Assembly (NCBI RefSeq): GCF_950295315.1
Contig: NW_026647623.1
Coordinates: forward strand, 1 to 64,000
DNA: 64,000 nucleotides
Direction of reading: 5' to 3'
Source: Erinaceus europaeus
Lineage: Eukaryota; Chordata; Mammalia; Eulipotyphla; Erinaceidae
The position numbers and the translations under genes were made by a program. Below, piece by piece: positions 1 through 11,920 of this stretch. Position 1 is the first letter of the stretch. Each line of letters starts with the position of its first letter. The notes beneath the pieces are model-generated. The model saw only the letters and a program-made list of their open reading frames with translations. It was not told the origin of the DNA and made no database searches.

Positions 1-762
1 ATTTTTATAGTGTAAGCTTCAATATGTATGTGTTTGTTTTCTTTCTCTGGAAATCTTAATTTCCCTGGACCCTGATGTTTTAGGGAATTTTTGAAGCAGC
101 CCTCTGTTTCTCAGCAGATGGTTTCTATGTTTCTGCTGTAATCAGGTTTTCTTGTGGTTTTTGTTTTTATTTATTTTTTATTTTTTCAAGTCCTCCTAGA
201 TCATCCCCATTTATTTGCATATTTATTGATTTAGTCAGGTATCACATATGGGTCATTTCTTCTGCTTGATAGATTCTCGTATAATTGAAGGGAACTTTTG
301 AAGCACAATACATTTCCTGGGGCAAATAGTACACTCTTATGGAAAAGGCCTGGGTTCTCTGGGGTCTGTAGGCATTACAGCTGCTGCCTTACAATCTCTA
401 CAAACCAGGTTTGAACCTGTCATGAATGAACAAAATCTAGGGGGATTTGACTTCTGGTCTATTTCCAACTCTTCTATTTCTCTTCTCGCCTTCTCTGTCT
501 CTGACTCTTACAGGATCTCACTCACTCTGTCTGCACTCAGTCATATTTTACTTATATCCTTATTTTATTGACAGGCCCAGATATACAAAGTGAGTTGCCA
601 GAGCACTGCTGAGCTCTGGCTTTTTTGTTGGTGTTTTCACCTAGGCTACTTGAGCCTCAGCTTTGTAAGTCTCTCTGACACAAGCCATATTCTGTCTCCT
701 CATATCCATGGCAGTATCTCTCAGACTTTATAATAAAGATATACATCCTTATACATATATAA

Positions 763-793
<31 letters not shown>

Positions 794-1007
794 TGTCATT
801 TTTGAAATTGTCAACCAATGTAATTGATCTTAATCAGAATTAACACATTTATAACAGCTTCCTTTTTCATTAATAATTGCCCACATAGCTGGAGCAGGAT
901 TCAATACAATTATAAATAATAGAACCTTCAAGTAGCATTTCTAATAGCATTTCTATCAGCATCCTTATTGTAACTATCATAGTACAGAACTTGCCTCCTT
1001 TCTCTAG
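1..1007 (+). repeat. Module A, short form, forward (copy 1)
   Basis: AT-rich repeat unit that starts at a 'tagtgtaagcttcaat' motif and ends where the same motif recurs near 1005. It holds a T-rich first part, a block with TTGAACCTGTCAT, a pyrimidine-rich block, a TTTTATTGACAG acceptor-like site near 574, an AATAAA at 732-737 and a short (TA)n at 769-794. Compared with the next unit it lacks about 0.55 kb including the (CA)n. No coding potential is seen. Confidence 0.85.
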
Positions 1008-2566
1008 TGTAAGCTTCAGTACATATGAGTTTCTTTTCATTCTCCTGAAATCTTAATTTCCCCGGACTCTGAAGTGTCTCTGAATTTGTGAAGCAGCCCT
1101 CTGTTTCTCAGCACATGTTTTCTATATTTCTGCTGTAATCAGTCTTCCTGTGGTTTTTGTTTTTATTTTTCATTTTTTTCAAATCCTCCTAGATCATCCC
1201 CATATATATGCATATTTATTTATATATTTAGTCCCATATCACAAAGGGGTCATTTCTTCTGCCAGATGGATTTTCTCTTATAATTGAAGGGAACTATGGA
1301 CACACAATACATTTCCTTTTTCAGATACTACACACTACTACAACTACTACTGCACTGTTTTTGACAGTGACATCCACTGCACAATGGATTAGTATTACAG
1401 GGCTCTAAAGAGTGTTCCCTATTTAGCGTACAATGTTTTTAACCTCACAAATATTTATTCTATTCTTTCTTGGGGGAGGAATGATTTACAGTCAACAGTT
1501 ACATGTAATAGTGGCTACTGGTGTAATTTTCTCACTTTCCCTGTATTTCTGTACATCATTTGTAACTTTCTTATTGAGGAGAAGGAAACAGTCATAAATA
1601 GAGAGAGCAGGGCCCAAGCAGGAAGAGAGACAGAGAGACAGCTGCAGCTCTGATTTGCCACTAGCCCAGCTTTTCCCTAGCTGGGTAAGTGGTGACCAGG
1701 GGCTCAAAATGGGGTCCAGGGCTTCCACATAGTTCTCTGGCATTCTTGCTTAGCCAGAATCTGGGCTAGCTGGCTTGCCATGACCAGCTAAGTTCTCTGT
1801 ACATAAGTTTCAGGTGAGGTTGGCTACCTAGACACCCATGCTCTGAGACTACTACAGGTGAGCTCTGAGCACACACAGTCACACACAGACAGACACACAC
1901 ACACACATTACTGTCACATCTGGTAGTACAGCATATGGTGAAGCCTGGGGCTTTCTGGGGTCTGTGGGCATGAGATCTGCTGCCTTACAATCTCTACTAG
2001 CCAGGTTTGAACCTGTCATCAATGAACACAGTGTAGGAGGTTTTTGAATTCTGGTCTCTTTCCAACTCATCTATTTCTCTTCTCCCCTTATTTGTCCCTA
2101 ACTCTCACATGCTCTCACACACTCTGTCTTCACACATTAATATCTTACTTATATACTTATTTTACTCACAGGCCCAGATATACAAAGTGAGTTACCAGAG
2201 CACTGCTGAGCTCTGGTTTGTTGTGTTGGCGATTTCACCTAGGCTACAGGAGCATCAGTTTGTAAGTCTTTCTGACACAAGCCATATTCTGTCTCCTCAT
2301 TTCCATGCCAGTATCACTCAGAGATTATAATAAAGATATACATATATATATATGTCATTTTTAGAATTGTCGACCTATGTGTTTGACCTTAATTCAGAAT
2401 TACCTCATTTATAACAGCCTAGTTTCTCAGAAATAATGGCCATATAGTTGGAGCAGCATTCAATACAAATATAAATAATAGAACCTTCCAGTAGCATTTC
2501 TAATAGTGTTTCTATCAGCATCCTTATTGTAATTATCATAGCCCAAAACTTCCCTTCTTTTTCTAG
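1008..2566 (+). repeat. Module A, long form, forward (copy 2)
   Basis: Full-length A unit of about 1.56 kb, directly in tandem with copy 1. It adds the part missing from the short form: the cagatactacacactacta block, a stretch ending in the gctgggtaagtgg motif, and a (CA)n at about 1879-1907 preceded by a donor-like ACAG/GTGAGC. An AATAAA lies at 2329-2334. The reverse frame here is also open for about 83 codons, but it recurs in other A copies with stops and shifts, so I do not call it a gene. Confidence 0.85.
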
Positions 2567-3323
2567 TGTAAGCCTCAATATGTATGTGTTTGTTTTCTTT
2601 CTCTGGAAATCTTAATTTCCCTGGATCCTGAAGTGTTAGGGAATTTTTGAAGCAGCCCTCTGTTTCTCAACAGATGGTTTCTATGTTTCTTCTGTAATCA
2701 GGTCTTCTTGTGGTTTTTCTTTTCATTTTTTTTATTTTTTCAAGTCCTCCTAGATCATCCCCATTTATTTGCATATTTATGTATTTGGTCAGGTATCACG
2801 AGGGTACATTTCTTCTGCTTGATAGATTTTCTCTTATAATTGAAGGGAACGTTTGATGCACAATACATTTCCTGGGGAAATTACTACACACATATGATGA
2901 AGGCATGGGTTGTCTGGGGTCTGTGTGCATTAGAGCTGCTGCCTTACAATCTCTACAAACCAGGTTTGAACCTGTCATTAATGAACACAGTCTATGGGGT
3001 TTTTGTCTTCTGGTCTATTTCCAACTCTTCTATTTCTCTTCTCGCCATCTCTGTCTCTGACTCTCACAGGCTCTCACTCACTCTGTCTGCACTTAGTAAT
3101 ATTTTACTTATATCCTTATTTTATTGACAGGCCCAGATATACAAAGAGAGTTACCAGAGCACTGCTGAGCTCTGGCTTGTTTTGTTGGTGATTTCACCTA
3201 GGCTACTGGAGCCTCAGCTTTGTAAGTCTCTCTGACACAAGCCATATTCTGTCTCCTCATATTCATGGCAGAATGTCTCAGACTTTACAATAAAGATATA
3301 AATCCATATACATATATATACAC

Positions 3324-3383
<60 letters not shown>

Positions 3384-3413
3384 GTCATTTTTGGAATTGT
3401 CAACCTATGAAAT
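2567..3413 (+). repeat. Module A, short form, 3'-truncated
   Basis: Third tandem A unit, of the short type. AATAAA lies at 3289-3294, followed by a pure (TA)n at 3332-3381. Just after the tract the A sequence stops ('caacctatg') and switches to module B at about 3414. Confidence 0.82.
3332..3381. repeat. (TA)n microsatellite
   Basis: About 25 uninterrupted TA units at the usual A-tail position, only about 30 bp from the A-to-B switch. Confidence 0.95.
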
Positions 3414-4262
3414 TGTCCAGATTTTCCACGCAAAATGGAAGCTTCCTGGGTTCTGAAAGAGGGTGTTTTGATGGCTGTGAAATGACTTTTCCAAGTGCCT
3501 CATGGGGTTTTCAAATCCTTTTGAAAACTGAAGTTCTTTCTTGTATCTAGGGAATATTCTCACCTCTGGCCCAAAGGCACTCCCAACTAGGAGCACAGCT
3601 ATCCCGAGATCAGGAGGTCTGCCAGCCTGCTAGCTCCTGGAGGGATTCCTGAGTACGTCCTCAGGGCCCAAGTGGTAACATCTGTTTCCAATTGCCTTTA
3701 TTAGCAGCATCCAGGCCCTCAGGTGAGGTGCGGGGCTTTGATCTCCACTGGAAGCTCCAAATTCAGCCAATGGAGGCATCCATCTTTCTTTTGTCTCTCC
3801 ATAGCTATGGCCCGGGGAGTTTCTGCTTCCTGCAAGCAGAGCGACTTTCTATGGGACACTCATGCATGCCTACATCTGGGAAACTGAGTGTGATGTGTGG
3901 ACACCAGGACACCATGATCAGGGATGTGAGGCCACAGGAGCAATTGCCTTAGCCGGACCGAAAGGGTAGGTGTAAGGGACCGCGCTCATCCAATATTGTT
4001 TGGTCGAACACAGTTCCTATCTATGTTGAAACACAGCTCTTTCTGGGTACTTTCTGTGCTTGTAATCTGCTGCCCGGAGCAGGGGACTGAGAGCCTGGAG
4101 GCTGAGTAGGCATCCAAATGTGAATGGACAGGCTCATGCCCCTGAATTCTGAGGGGTTCCCCAGCTTCCCCCGTTGGCAGTGTTTGGATGATAGATAGTG
4201 AGGCATGGGATTGAATAGTGAACTCAGGGGAGCGAGACATGAGAGTCCCTTTGCATATGCAT
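3414..4262 (+). repeat. Module B, forward (copy 1)
   Basis: GC-richer non-coding block seen many times in the window. Landmarks in order: the 'gtccagattttccacgc' start, a GTGAGG donor-like site after CCCTCAG, a pyrimidine-rich acceptor-like TCTCTCCATAG, a 'tggacaccaggacaccatg' segment, and the 'ttggcagtgtttggatgat' end. It fuses into A3' through the shared 'cattcttg.ttagcc.gaatctggg' sequence. Open frames here are short and are broken in sister copies. Confidence 0.85.
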
Positions 4263-4383
4263 TCTTGTTTAGCCGGAATCTGGGCTAGCTGGCTTATAAC
4301 TTGCAGGTGAGGCTGGCTACCATGCCACCCATGCTCTGAGACTACTACAGGTGAGCTCTGAGCACACACAGAAACACACAGTC

Positions 4384-4426
4384 AGACAGACAGACAGACA
4401 GACACACACACACACACACACACACA
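4384..4426. repeat. (CAGA)n(CA)n microsatellite
   Basis: Compound tract of CAGA units followed by CA units. It is the conserved microsatellite site of module A. Translated cysteine/valine or threonine/histidine runs in frames here are artefacts of it. Confidence 0.95.
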
Positions 4427-4870
4427 TTACAGTCAGGTCTGGTAGAACAGCATATGGTGAAGGCTTGGGTTGTCTGGGTTCTGTGGGCATGAGAGCTGCT
4501 GCCTTACAATCGCTGCAACCCAGGTTTGAACCTGTCATGTATGAACACAGTGTGGGAGGTTTTTGACTTCTGGTCTTTTCCCAACTCTTCTATTTCTCTT
4601 CTTGCCTTCTCTGTCTCTGACTCTCACAGGCTCTCACTCACTCTGTCTGCACTCATTAATATTTTACTTATATATTATTTTACTGATAGGCCCAGATATA
4701 CAAAGAGAGTCACCAGGGCACTGTTGAGCTCTGGCTTGTTTTGTTGGCATTTTCACCTAGGTTTCTGGAGCCTCAGCTTTGTAAGTCTCTCTGGCACAAG
4801 CCATACTCTGTCTCCTCATAGCCATGCCAGTATACCTCATAGTTTGTAATAAAGAAACACATACATATAA

Positions 4871-4873
<3 letters not shown>

Positions 4874-4930
<57 letters not shown>
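4874..4930. repeat. (TA)n microsatellite
   Basis: Roughly 28 TA units in the A tail, downstream of AATAAA at 4848-4853. Confidence 0.95.
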
Positions 4931-4933
<3 letters not shown>

Positions 4934-5142
4934 TCATTTTTAGAATTGTTGACCTTTTTATTTGATCTTAATGCAGAATTACCAGATTTATAACACCCTC
5001 TTTATTCATAAATAATTGGTCACATAGTTGGAGCAGGTTTCAGTACAATTATAAATTATAAACCTTCCAGGAGCATTTCCAACAGCATATCAGTATCCTT
5101 ATTGTAATAATCATAGCACAGAACTTGCCTCCAATTTCTATT

Positions 5143-6674
5143 GTAAGTTTCAATATGTATGTGTTTCTTTTTATTCAAGGGAATTCTTAATTTGCCTGGA
5201 CCCTGAATTGTCAGGTCTTCCTGTGGTTTTTGTTTTTATTTTTTATTTTTTTCAAATCCTCCTAGATCATCCCCATATATTTTCATATTTATATATATAT
5301 GTTTATTCTGATATCACATGAGGGGTCATTTCTTCTGCCTGATAGATTTTCTCTTATAATTGAAGGGAACTTTGGACACACAATACATTTCCTTTTGCAG
5401 ATACTAAACACTACTACAACTGCTACCGCACTGTTTTTGACAGTGACATCCAATGCACAATGGATTAGTATTGCATGGCTCTAATAAATGTTCCCTATTT
5501 AACCTACAGTGTTTTTAACCTCACAAATATTCATTCTGTTCTTTATTGGGGGATGAATGTTTTACAGTCAACAGTTACATGTAATAGTGGCTACGGGGGT
5601 GATTTTTCCCAATTTCCCTGTATTTCTGTACATCATTTGTAACTTTCTTATTGAGGAGACGGAAACAGTCATAAATTGAGAGAGCAGGGCCCAATCAGGA
5701 AGAGAGACAGAGAGACAGCTGCAGCTCTGATTTGCCACTAGCCCAGCTTTTCCCTAGCTGGGTAAGTGGTTACCAGGAGCTCAAAATGGGGTCCTGGGCT
5801 TCCACATAGTTCTCTGGCATTCTAGCTTAGCCAGAATCTGGGATAGCTGGCTTGCCCTGACCTGCTAGGTTCTCTGTACATAAGTTGCAGGTGAGGCTGG
5901 CTACCTTGAAACCCATGCTCTGAGTCTACTACAAGTGAGCTCTGAGCACACACAGACACACATACACACACACACACACACACACATTAGTGTCAGGTCT
6001 GGTAGTACAGCATATGGTGAAGACTGGGGCTGTCTAGGGTCTGTGGGCATGAGAGCTGGTACCTTACAATCTCTACAAACCAGGTTTGAACCTGTCATTA
6101 ATGAACACAGTGTAGGAGGTTTTTGAATTCTGGTCTCTTTTCAACTCTTCTATTTCTCTTCTTGCCTTCTCTGTCTCTGACTCTCACAGGCTCTCACTCA
6201 CTCTGTCTGCACTCAGTCATATTTTACTTATATCCTTATTTTATTGACAGTCCCAGATATACAAAGAGAGTTGCCAGAGCACTGCTGAGCTCTGGTTTGT
6301 TTTGTTGGTGTTTTCACCTAGGCTACTTGAGCCTCAGCTTTGTAAGTCTCTCTCGAACAAGCCATACTCTGTCTCCTCATAGACATGCCAGTATCCCTCA
6401 TAGTTGATAATAAAGATACACATACATATATGAACATATATATATATATACATATATATCAGTTATTTTTAGAATTGTTGACTTTTTTATTTGATCTTAA
6501 CACAGAATTACCGCATTTATAACAGCCTCCTTATTCATAAATAAATGGTCACATAGTTGGAGCAGGATTCACTACAATTTTAAATTAGAAAACTTCCAGG
6601 AGCATTTCCAATAGCCTTTCTATCAGTATCCTTATTGTAATTATCATAGCACAGAACTTGCCTCCATTATCTAG
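5143..6674 (+). repeat. Module A, long form, forward
   Basis: Long A unit with a small deletion near 5208, where 'cctgaattgtcagg' runs straight into 'tcttcctgtgg' and the usual 'agcagccctctgtttctcagc' block is missing. (CA)n lies at about 5956-5987 and AATAAA at 6409-6414. Confidence 0.82.
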
Positions 6675-7564
6675 TGTAAGCTTCAATACATATGTGTTTC
6701 TTTTCATTCTTTGTAATTCTTAATTTGCCTGGACCCTGAAGTGTCAGGGAATTTTTGAAGCAGCCCTCTGTTTAGCAGCAGACGTTTTCTATATTTCTGC
6801 TGTAATCAGGTCTTCCTGTGGTCTTTATTTTTATTTTTTTAATTTTTTCAAATCCTCCTAGATCATCCCCATTTATTTGCATATTTATTTATTTATTTAG
6901 TCCAATATCACATGAGGGGTCATTTCTTCTGCCTGATAGATTTTCTCTTATAATTGAAGGGAACTTCTGACACACAATACATTTCCTTTTGCAGATACTA
7001 CAAACTACTACAACTACTACTGCACTGTTTTTGACAGTGACATCCAATGCACAATGGATTGGTATTGCATGGCTCTAGAGAATGTTCACTATTTAACCTA
7101 CAATGTTTCTAACCTCCCAAATATTTATTCTGTTCTTTCTTGGAGGATGAATGGTTTACAGTCAACAATTACATGTAATAGTGGGCAAGTGGGGGTAATA
7201 TTTCCCACTTTCCCTGTATTTCTGTACATCACTTGTAACTTTCTTATTGAGGAGAAGGAAACAGTCATAAATTGATAGAGCAGGGCCCAAGCAGGAAGAG
7301 AGACAGAGAGACAGCAGCATCTCTGATTTGCCACTAGCCCAGCTTTTCCCTAGCTGGGTAAGTGGTGTCCAGGGGCTCAAAATGGGGTCTGGGGTTTCCA
7401 CAAGTTCTCTGGCATTCTTCCTTAGTCAGAATCTGGGCTAGCTGGCTTGCCCTGACCAGCTAAGTGTCTGTACATAAGTTGCAGTTGGGGATGGCTACCT
7501 TGACACCCATGCTCTGAGACTACTACAGGTGAGTTCTGAACACACACAGACACAGAGAGAGACC

Positions 7565-7617
<53 letters not shown>

Positions 7618-7845
7618 TACTGTCAGGTCAGGTAGTACAGCATATGGTGAAAGCTGCGGCTGTTTGGGGTCTGTGGGCATGAGAGCTGCTGCCTTACAAT
7701 CTCTACAAGCCCGGTTTGAACCTGTCATTAATGAACACAGTGTAGGAGGTTTTTGAATTCTGGTGTCTTTCCAACTCATCTATTTCTCTTCTTGCCTTCT
7801 CTGTCCCTAACTCTCACATGCTCTCACACACTCTGTGTTCACTCA
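6675..7845 (+). repeat. Module A, long form, truncated at its 3' end
   Basis: A unit complete up to the pyrimidine block after the (CA)n. At about 7846 ('tgttcactcatg' then 'gtattcatggctgctgg') it switches to promoter-like module C, so the acceptor-like site, AATAAA and (TA)n are lost. Confidence 0.8.
7565..7616. repeat. (CA)n microsatellite
   Basis: About 25 CA units at the module A position, after a GAGA-rich and CAGA-like lead. Confidence 0.95.
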
Positions 7846-8689
7846 TGGTATTCATGGCTGCTGGCCTATCACTGACTAGAGTCCCTGACCCTCCTGGGCG
7901 TGTCCAAGCACACTGGACAATGAGATTGCTGGCAGGGGTTCTGAGCGAGGCCTAGGCCTCTGGCCTATCAGAGCCTAGCTGGCGCCCTGTGTGCAGGCCT
8001 TCTGAAGGAAGCCCGCCAATGGGAGCTCAGAGCTGGCCTTAAAAGGCTGGCCATGCTTCCAGGAAGTGTGAAGCAGGGTTCAGCCCAGTGCCCTGCCTTG
8101 CAGAAGCTGTCCAGTGAGCATATGTATAACTCCTTTGGTGCCTGTGCCTCTGTGGATGTGTGCGTGTGTGTGACTGTGAGAGTGTGTGTTTGTGTGTGTG
8201 TGTGTGGGAGGGAGGGAGGGGTAGAGAGAGAGAGAACAACAGAATCACTGTGGCACAGTTGATTTTGTGCAAAGCACTTGGCACATTCTGATATACAGCT
8301 CAATATGACACCATTATAGCTCTCCTTGGCCATTGCCCACTTTTCTTCTTTTCAGATGTGAAGACACTAAAGAGGGAGAGGTTTTTGTCCTGTGGCTTGC
8401 ACTGGGAACTAGCATCTGCCCTGTTTGTGTTGCCAGAATTGGAAACTTGTGAGCCTGTCCATGTGGAGTGTCTCCTGAATGAGTTCCTTCTCAGGCCTTT
8501 TTCGCTATGTCCCTTGTAGCTGCTTATAGCTAATGATTTTGAGATTTTACTCCTTTGGACAATTATTTTCCTGATGCACAGTTTCCCTCCAGGTTTTAAC
8601 AATCAATTATTTGAATGTCATATCGAATCCATTGTAGAAAATGACTACATCATTATCTCGCTCTCTCTATATATATATATGTAACATGT
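7846..8689 (+). repeat. Module C, forward (copy 1), with the C' upstream arm
   Basis: GC-richer block. The upstream arm (7846-8000) is related to copy 2 at 11,921 but its CCAAT boxes are decayed (CTATC, ACAAT). The core has CCAAT at 8016-8020, a TTAAAAGG element near 8039, the TTCCAGGAA palindrome at 8057-8065, then a GT-rich and GA-rich stretch, an acceptor-like TTTTCAG ending at 8355, and a C-end closing in a short (CT)n(TA)n. Confidence 0.8.
8016..8065 (+). promoter_or_regulatory. Promoter-like core of module C (copy 1)
   Basis: CCAAT (8016-8020) is followed at about 23 bp by a TTAAAAGG TATA-like element and then by TTCCAGGAAGTG, which reads both as a STAT-type TTCNNNGAA and as an ETS-type GGAAGT. 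The same order and spacing recur in other C copies. Function is inferred; no start site is known. Confidence 0.45.
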
Positions 8690-9687
8690 AGAGGTCTGAA
8701 AATATTTTTTATCTGGAGATCTGCACAGCTCTGGATTAGGGTAGTAATGAGGATACACCTGGCCTTTCTGAGCCACAGTCATAAGAGACATCTCACAGAG
8801 CCATTCATATACCTCTTATCACTCTACAAATCTTTCTCAGCACAAACAACCACTGGCAAATCATCTACTTCCCTCTTGCTCTTTTTGTCCACCAAGTCCT
8901 ATCCCAAAACTGTAAATCAAAGAAGAAATAGACATAGTGCAGTTCTCTGCACACAAGACAGTCTGAGGCTGGACCAGGGAGATGCAATATGGCAGACTGC
9001 ATCTTGGCTGGAGCATCACTAAGACTACTTCCAAATTGGAGAGGCGAGGGTAGTTTTGGAGAGTGGGCTGCAGGCCAAGTGTTGCTTCTCAGAGTGGGCT
9101 AAGACCTAGATGTTCTAAGTGTAACCTTTCCTCACAAACATAAAATAACAATGCCACTTGTAAGAAGTATGCATGGGCATGGAGGGTTTGTCTTCAGTGT
9201 TCTGGCACTGATCAAAACAGGGCCAGAATTACAGTCCTTTTTTGTCTCTGTCATCCTGTCTCTCTGACTGTCTCTATGTGCCTTCTTCACTGGGCCCTTA
9301 TGGAAGTCAGTGCATGCATCATTAACTCGGAATTCCTGGTGTTGAAATTTTCCTTTATTTGGCCTTTGGATTATTCAGTCTCCTGCATATGGCGTAGTAC
9401 ATGGGGAACTGAGGAGACAGCGATCCTGCTGCAGGTAACAGGCATATGTCCATCTCCAGCTGCAGCTGTCAAGGCCCTCTGTGCTTGACTCCCATTCTCC
9501 AGGACCCTGAGGCTGACACTCAGCCTAAATGCAGCCCTCCTCTATTTCCTGCACCGCATCCTTGTCCTTATTCCATGAGAGCCCAGGTCAAGAGAAGTGA
9601 AACTCTATCCCCCTGGCACACACATTGTGCTTTCCCTCTATTGGTCCTAATGTAAAGGATCTGTGGAACTGATGGACACACCAGTGT
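8690..9687 (+). repeat. Module D, forward (copy 1)
   Basis: Non-coding block of about 1 kb following the C-end. Landmarks in order: 'ctgcacagctctggatta', 'cccaaaactgtaaatcaaag', 'ggctggaccagggagatgc', 'cctcacaaacataaaata', 'gtctctctgactgtctct', 'catatggcgtagtac', 'gctgcaggtaacaggcat'. It continues into B without a break. Confidence 0.82.
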
Positions 9688-10541
9688 CCAGATTTTCCAT
9701 TCAAAATGGAAGTTTCCAGGGTTCTGAAAGAGGGTGTTATGACGGCTGTGAAAAGTCCTTTCCAAGTGCCTCATGGGGTTTCAAATCCTTTTGAAACCTG
9801 AAGTTCCTTCTTCTATCTAGGGAATATTCTCACCTCTGGCCAGAATGCCTTCACAACTAGGAGCACAGCTATCCTGGAGTCAGGAGTTCTGCCAGCCTGC
9901 TAGCTCCTGGATGGATTCCTGAGTATGTCCTCAGGTCCCAAGTGGTAACAGGTGTTTCCAAAAGCCAGTATTAGCAGCAGCCAGGCCCTCAGGTGAGGGG
10001 CGGGGCGTTGATCTCCACTGGAAGCTCCGAATTCAGCCAATGGAGGCATCCATCTTCCTTTTGTCTCTCCATAGCAAGGGCACGGGGAGTTTGTCCTTCC
10101 AGCAAGCAGAGCGACTTTGTATGGGACACACATGGATGCCTACTTCTGGCAATCTCACTGAGTGTGATGTGTGGACACCAGGACACCGTGATCAGGGATT
10201 GTGAGGTCACAGGAGCAATTGCCTTAGCAGGACCCAAAGGGGAGGTGTAAGGGGCTGGGTTCATCCACTATTGTTTGGTCAAAAACAGTTCCCATCTATG
10301 TTGAGACACAGCTCTTTCTAGGTTCTTTCTGTGCTTGTAATCTGCTGTCCACTGAGAAGTGGGCTGGGAGCCTGGAGGCTGAGTATGCAGCCAAACGTGA
10401 CTGGACAGGGTCCTGCCCCTGAATTCTGAGGGGTGCCCCAGCTTCCCCCGTTGGCAGTGTTTGGATGATAGTGAAGCATGACATTTAATCGGGAAATCAG
10501 GAGAGTGAGACATGAGAGTCCCTTTGCATATGCATTCTTGC
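9688..10541 (+). repeat. Module B, forward (copy 2)
   Basis: Complete B copy in the parental context D-B-A3'. It has a GTGAGG donor-like site at 9993 and CCATAG with AG at 10,073-10,074. The interval between them is 82 bp, ends in a strong pyrimidine tract and has the size of a mammalian mini-intron. Confidence 0.83.
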
Positions 10542-10691
10542 TTAGCCAGAATCTGGGTTAGCTGGCTTTCCCTAACCAGATATGTTCTCTGTACATAAGT
10601 TGCAGGTGAGGGTGGCTACCTTGCCACCCATGCTCTTAGACTACTATAGGTGAGTCCTGAGCACACACAGACACAGACAGACAGACAGACA

Positions 10692-10726
<35 letters not shown>

Positions 10727-10734
10727 TACTGTCA
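10542..10734 (+). repeat. Module A3' stub with (CA)n
   Basis: A3' runs only up to and just past the (CA)n at 10,674-10,726. A few bases later ('tactgtcagg' then 'ctgacattgtgct') a new B copy begins, so the repeat was cut beside the microsatellite. Confidence 0.8.
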
Positions 10735-11594
10735 GGCTGACATTGTGCTTCCCTCTGTTGGGCCAAATGTAAAGGATCTGTGGTACTGATGGCTACACCA
10801 GTGTCCAGATTTTCCATGCAAAATCGAAGCTTCCAGGGTTTTGCAAGAGGGTCTTTTGATGGCTGTGAAAAGTCTTTTCCAAGTGCCTCATGGGGTTTCA
10901 AATCCTTTTGAAACCTGAAGTTCTTTCTTGTATCTAGGGAATATTCTCACCTCTGGACCGAAGGCCCTCCCAACTCGGAGCACAGAGTATGTCCTCAGGC
11001 CACAAGTGGTAACAGGTGTTTCCAATTGCCTTTATTAGCAGCAGCCAGGCCCTAAGTTGAGGGGCAGGGCTATCCTCTCCACTGGAATGTCCTAATTCAG
11101 CTATGTAGGCATCCATCTTCCTTTTGTCTCTCCATAGCAAGGGCCCAGGGAGTTTGTGCTTCCTGCAAGCAGAGCGACTTTGTATGGGACACTCATGCAT
11201 GCCTACTTCTGGGAATCTCTCTGAGTGTGATATGTGGACACGCTGAAACCATGATCAGGGATTGTGAGGCCACCTGAGCAATTGCCTTAGCCGGATGCAG
11301 GGTACTTGTAAGGGGACGGGTTCATCCAATATTGTTTTGTCAAACACAGTTCCCATCTTTGTTGAAACACAGCTCTTTCTGGGTTCATTCTGGGTTTGTA
11401 TTCTGCTGCCCGGAGGAGTGGACTGAGAGTCGGGAGGCTGAGTAGGCAGCCAAACGTGACTGGACAGGCTCCTGCCCTTGAATTCTGAGGTGTTTCCCAG
11501 ATTACCCTGTTGGCAGTGTTTGGATGATAGTGAGGCATGAGATTGAATCGGGAACTCAGGAGAGGGAGACATGAGAGTCCCTTTGCATGTGCAT
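10735..11594 (+). repeat. Module B, forward (copy 3)
   Basis: A second B copy placed directly after the (CA)n of the preceding stub. It has a deletion near 10,985 ('cacagagtatgtcctcagg' lacks the usual 'ctatcccggggtcaggagg' region), and its donor-like site is mutated (CTAAGTTGAGG near 11,053). Confidence 0.82.
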
Positions 11595-11920
11595 TCTTGC
11601 TTAGCTAGAATCTGGGGTAGCTGGCTAACCCTGACCAGCTAGGTTCTCTGTACATAAGTTGCAGGTGAGTCTGGCTACCTTCCCACCCATGCTCTGAGAC
11701 TACTATAGGTGAGCTCTGAGCACACACAGACACACACACAGACAGACAGACACACACACACACATTACTGTCAGGTCTTGTAGTACAGCATATGTTGAAG
11801 GCTGGGGCTGTCTGGGGTCTGTGGGCATGAGAGATGGTGCCTTACAATCTCTACAACCCATCTTTGAACCTTTAATCAATGAATACAGTGTAGGAGGTAT
11901 TTGAATTCTCATCTCTTTCC
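11595..11920 (+). repeat. Module A3' stub with (CA)n, ending at an A/C' junction
   Basis: A3' segment with (CA)n at about 11,718-11,763. It ends at 'gaattctcatctctttccag' and continues as 'cagaagtggctgg' of the C' arm. The identical junction recurs at 15,078/15,079. Confidence 0.8.

Larger units (their letters stand above)
4263..5142 (+). repeat. Module A 3' half, forward
   Basis: Continuation of module B into the A second half. It has a donor-like ACAG/GTGAGC at 4351, a (CAGA)n(CA)n at 4384-4426, an acceptor-like CTGATAG, an AATAAA at 4848-4853 and a (TA)n at about 4874-4930. Confidence 0.82.

Noticed and set aside
4021..4369. Reverse-strand frame of module B resembling a small protein
   Set aside because: The matching frames at 10,268-10,513 and 11,255-11,572 differ in start, stop and many residues, so no constraint is visible.
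7495..7779. Open frames rich in Cys-Val or Thr-His runs around (CA)n tracts
   Set aside because: They are translations of the microsatellite and end at random flanking stops.
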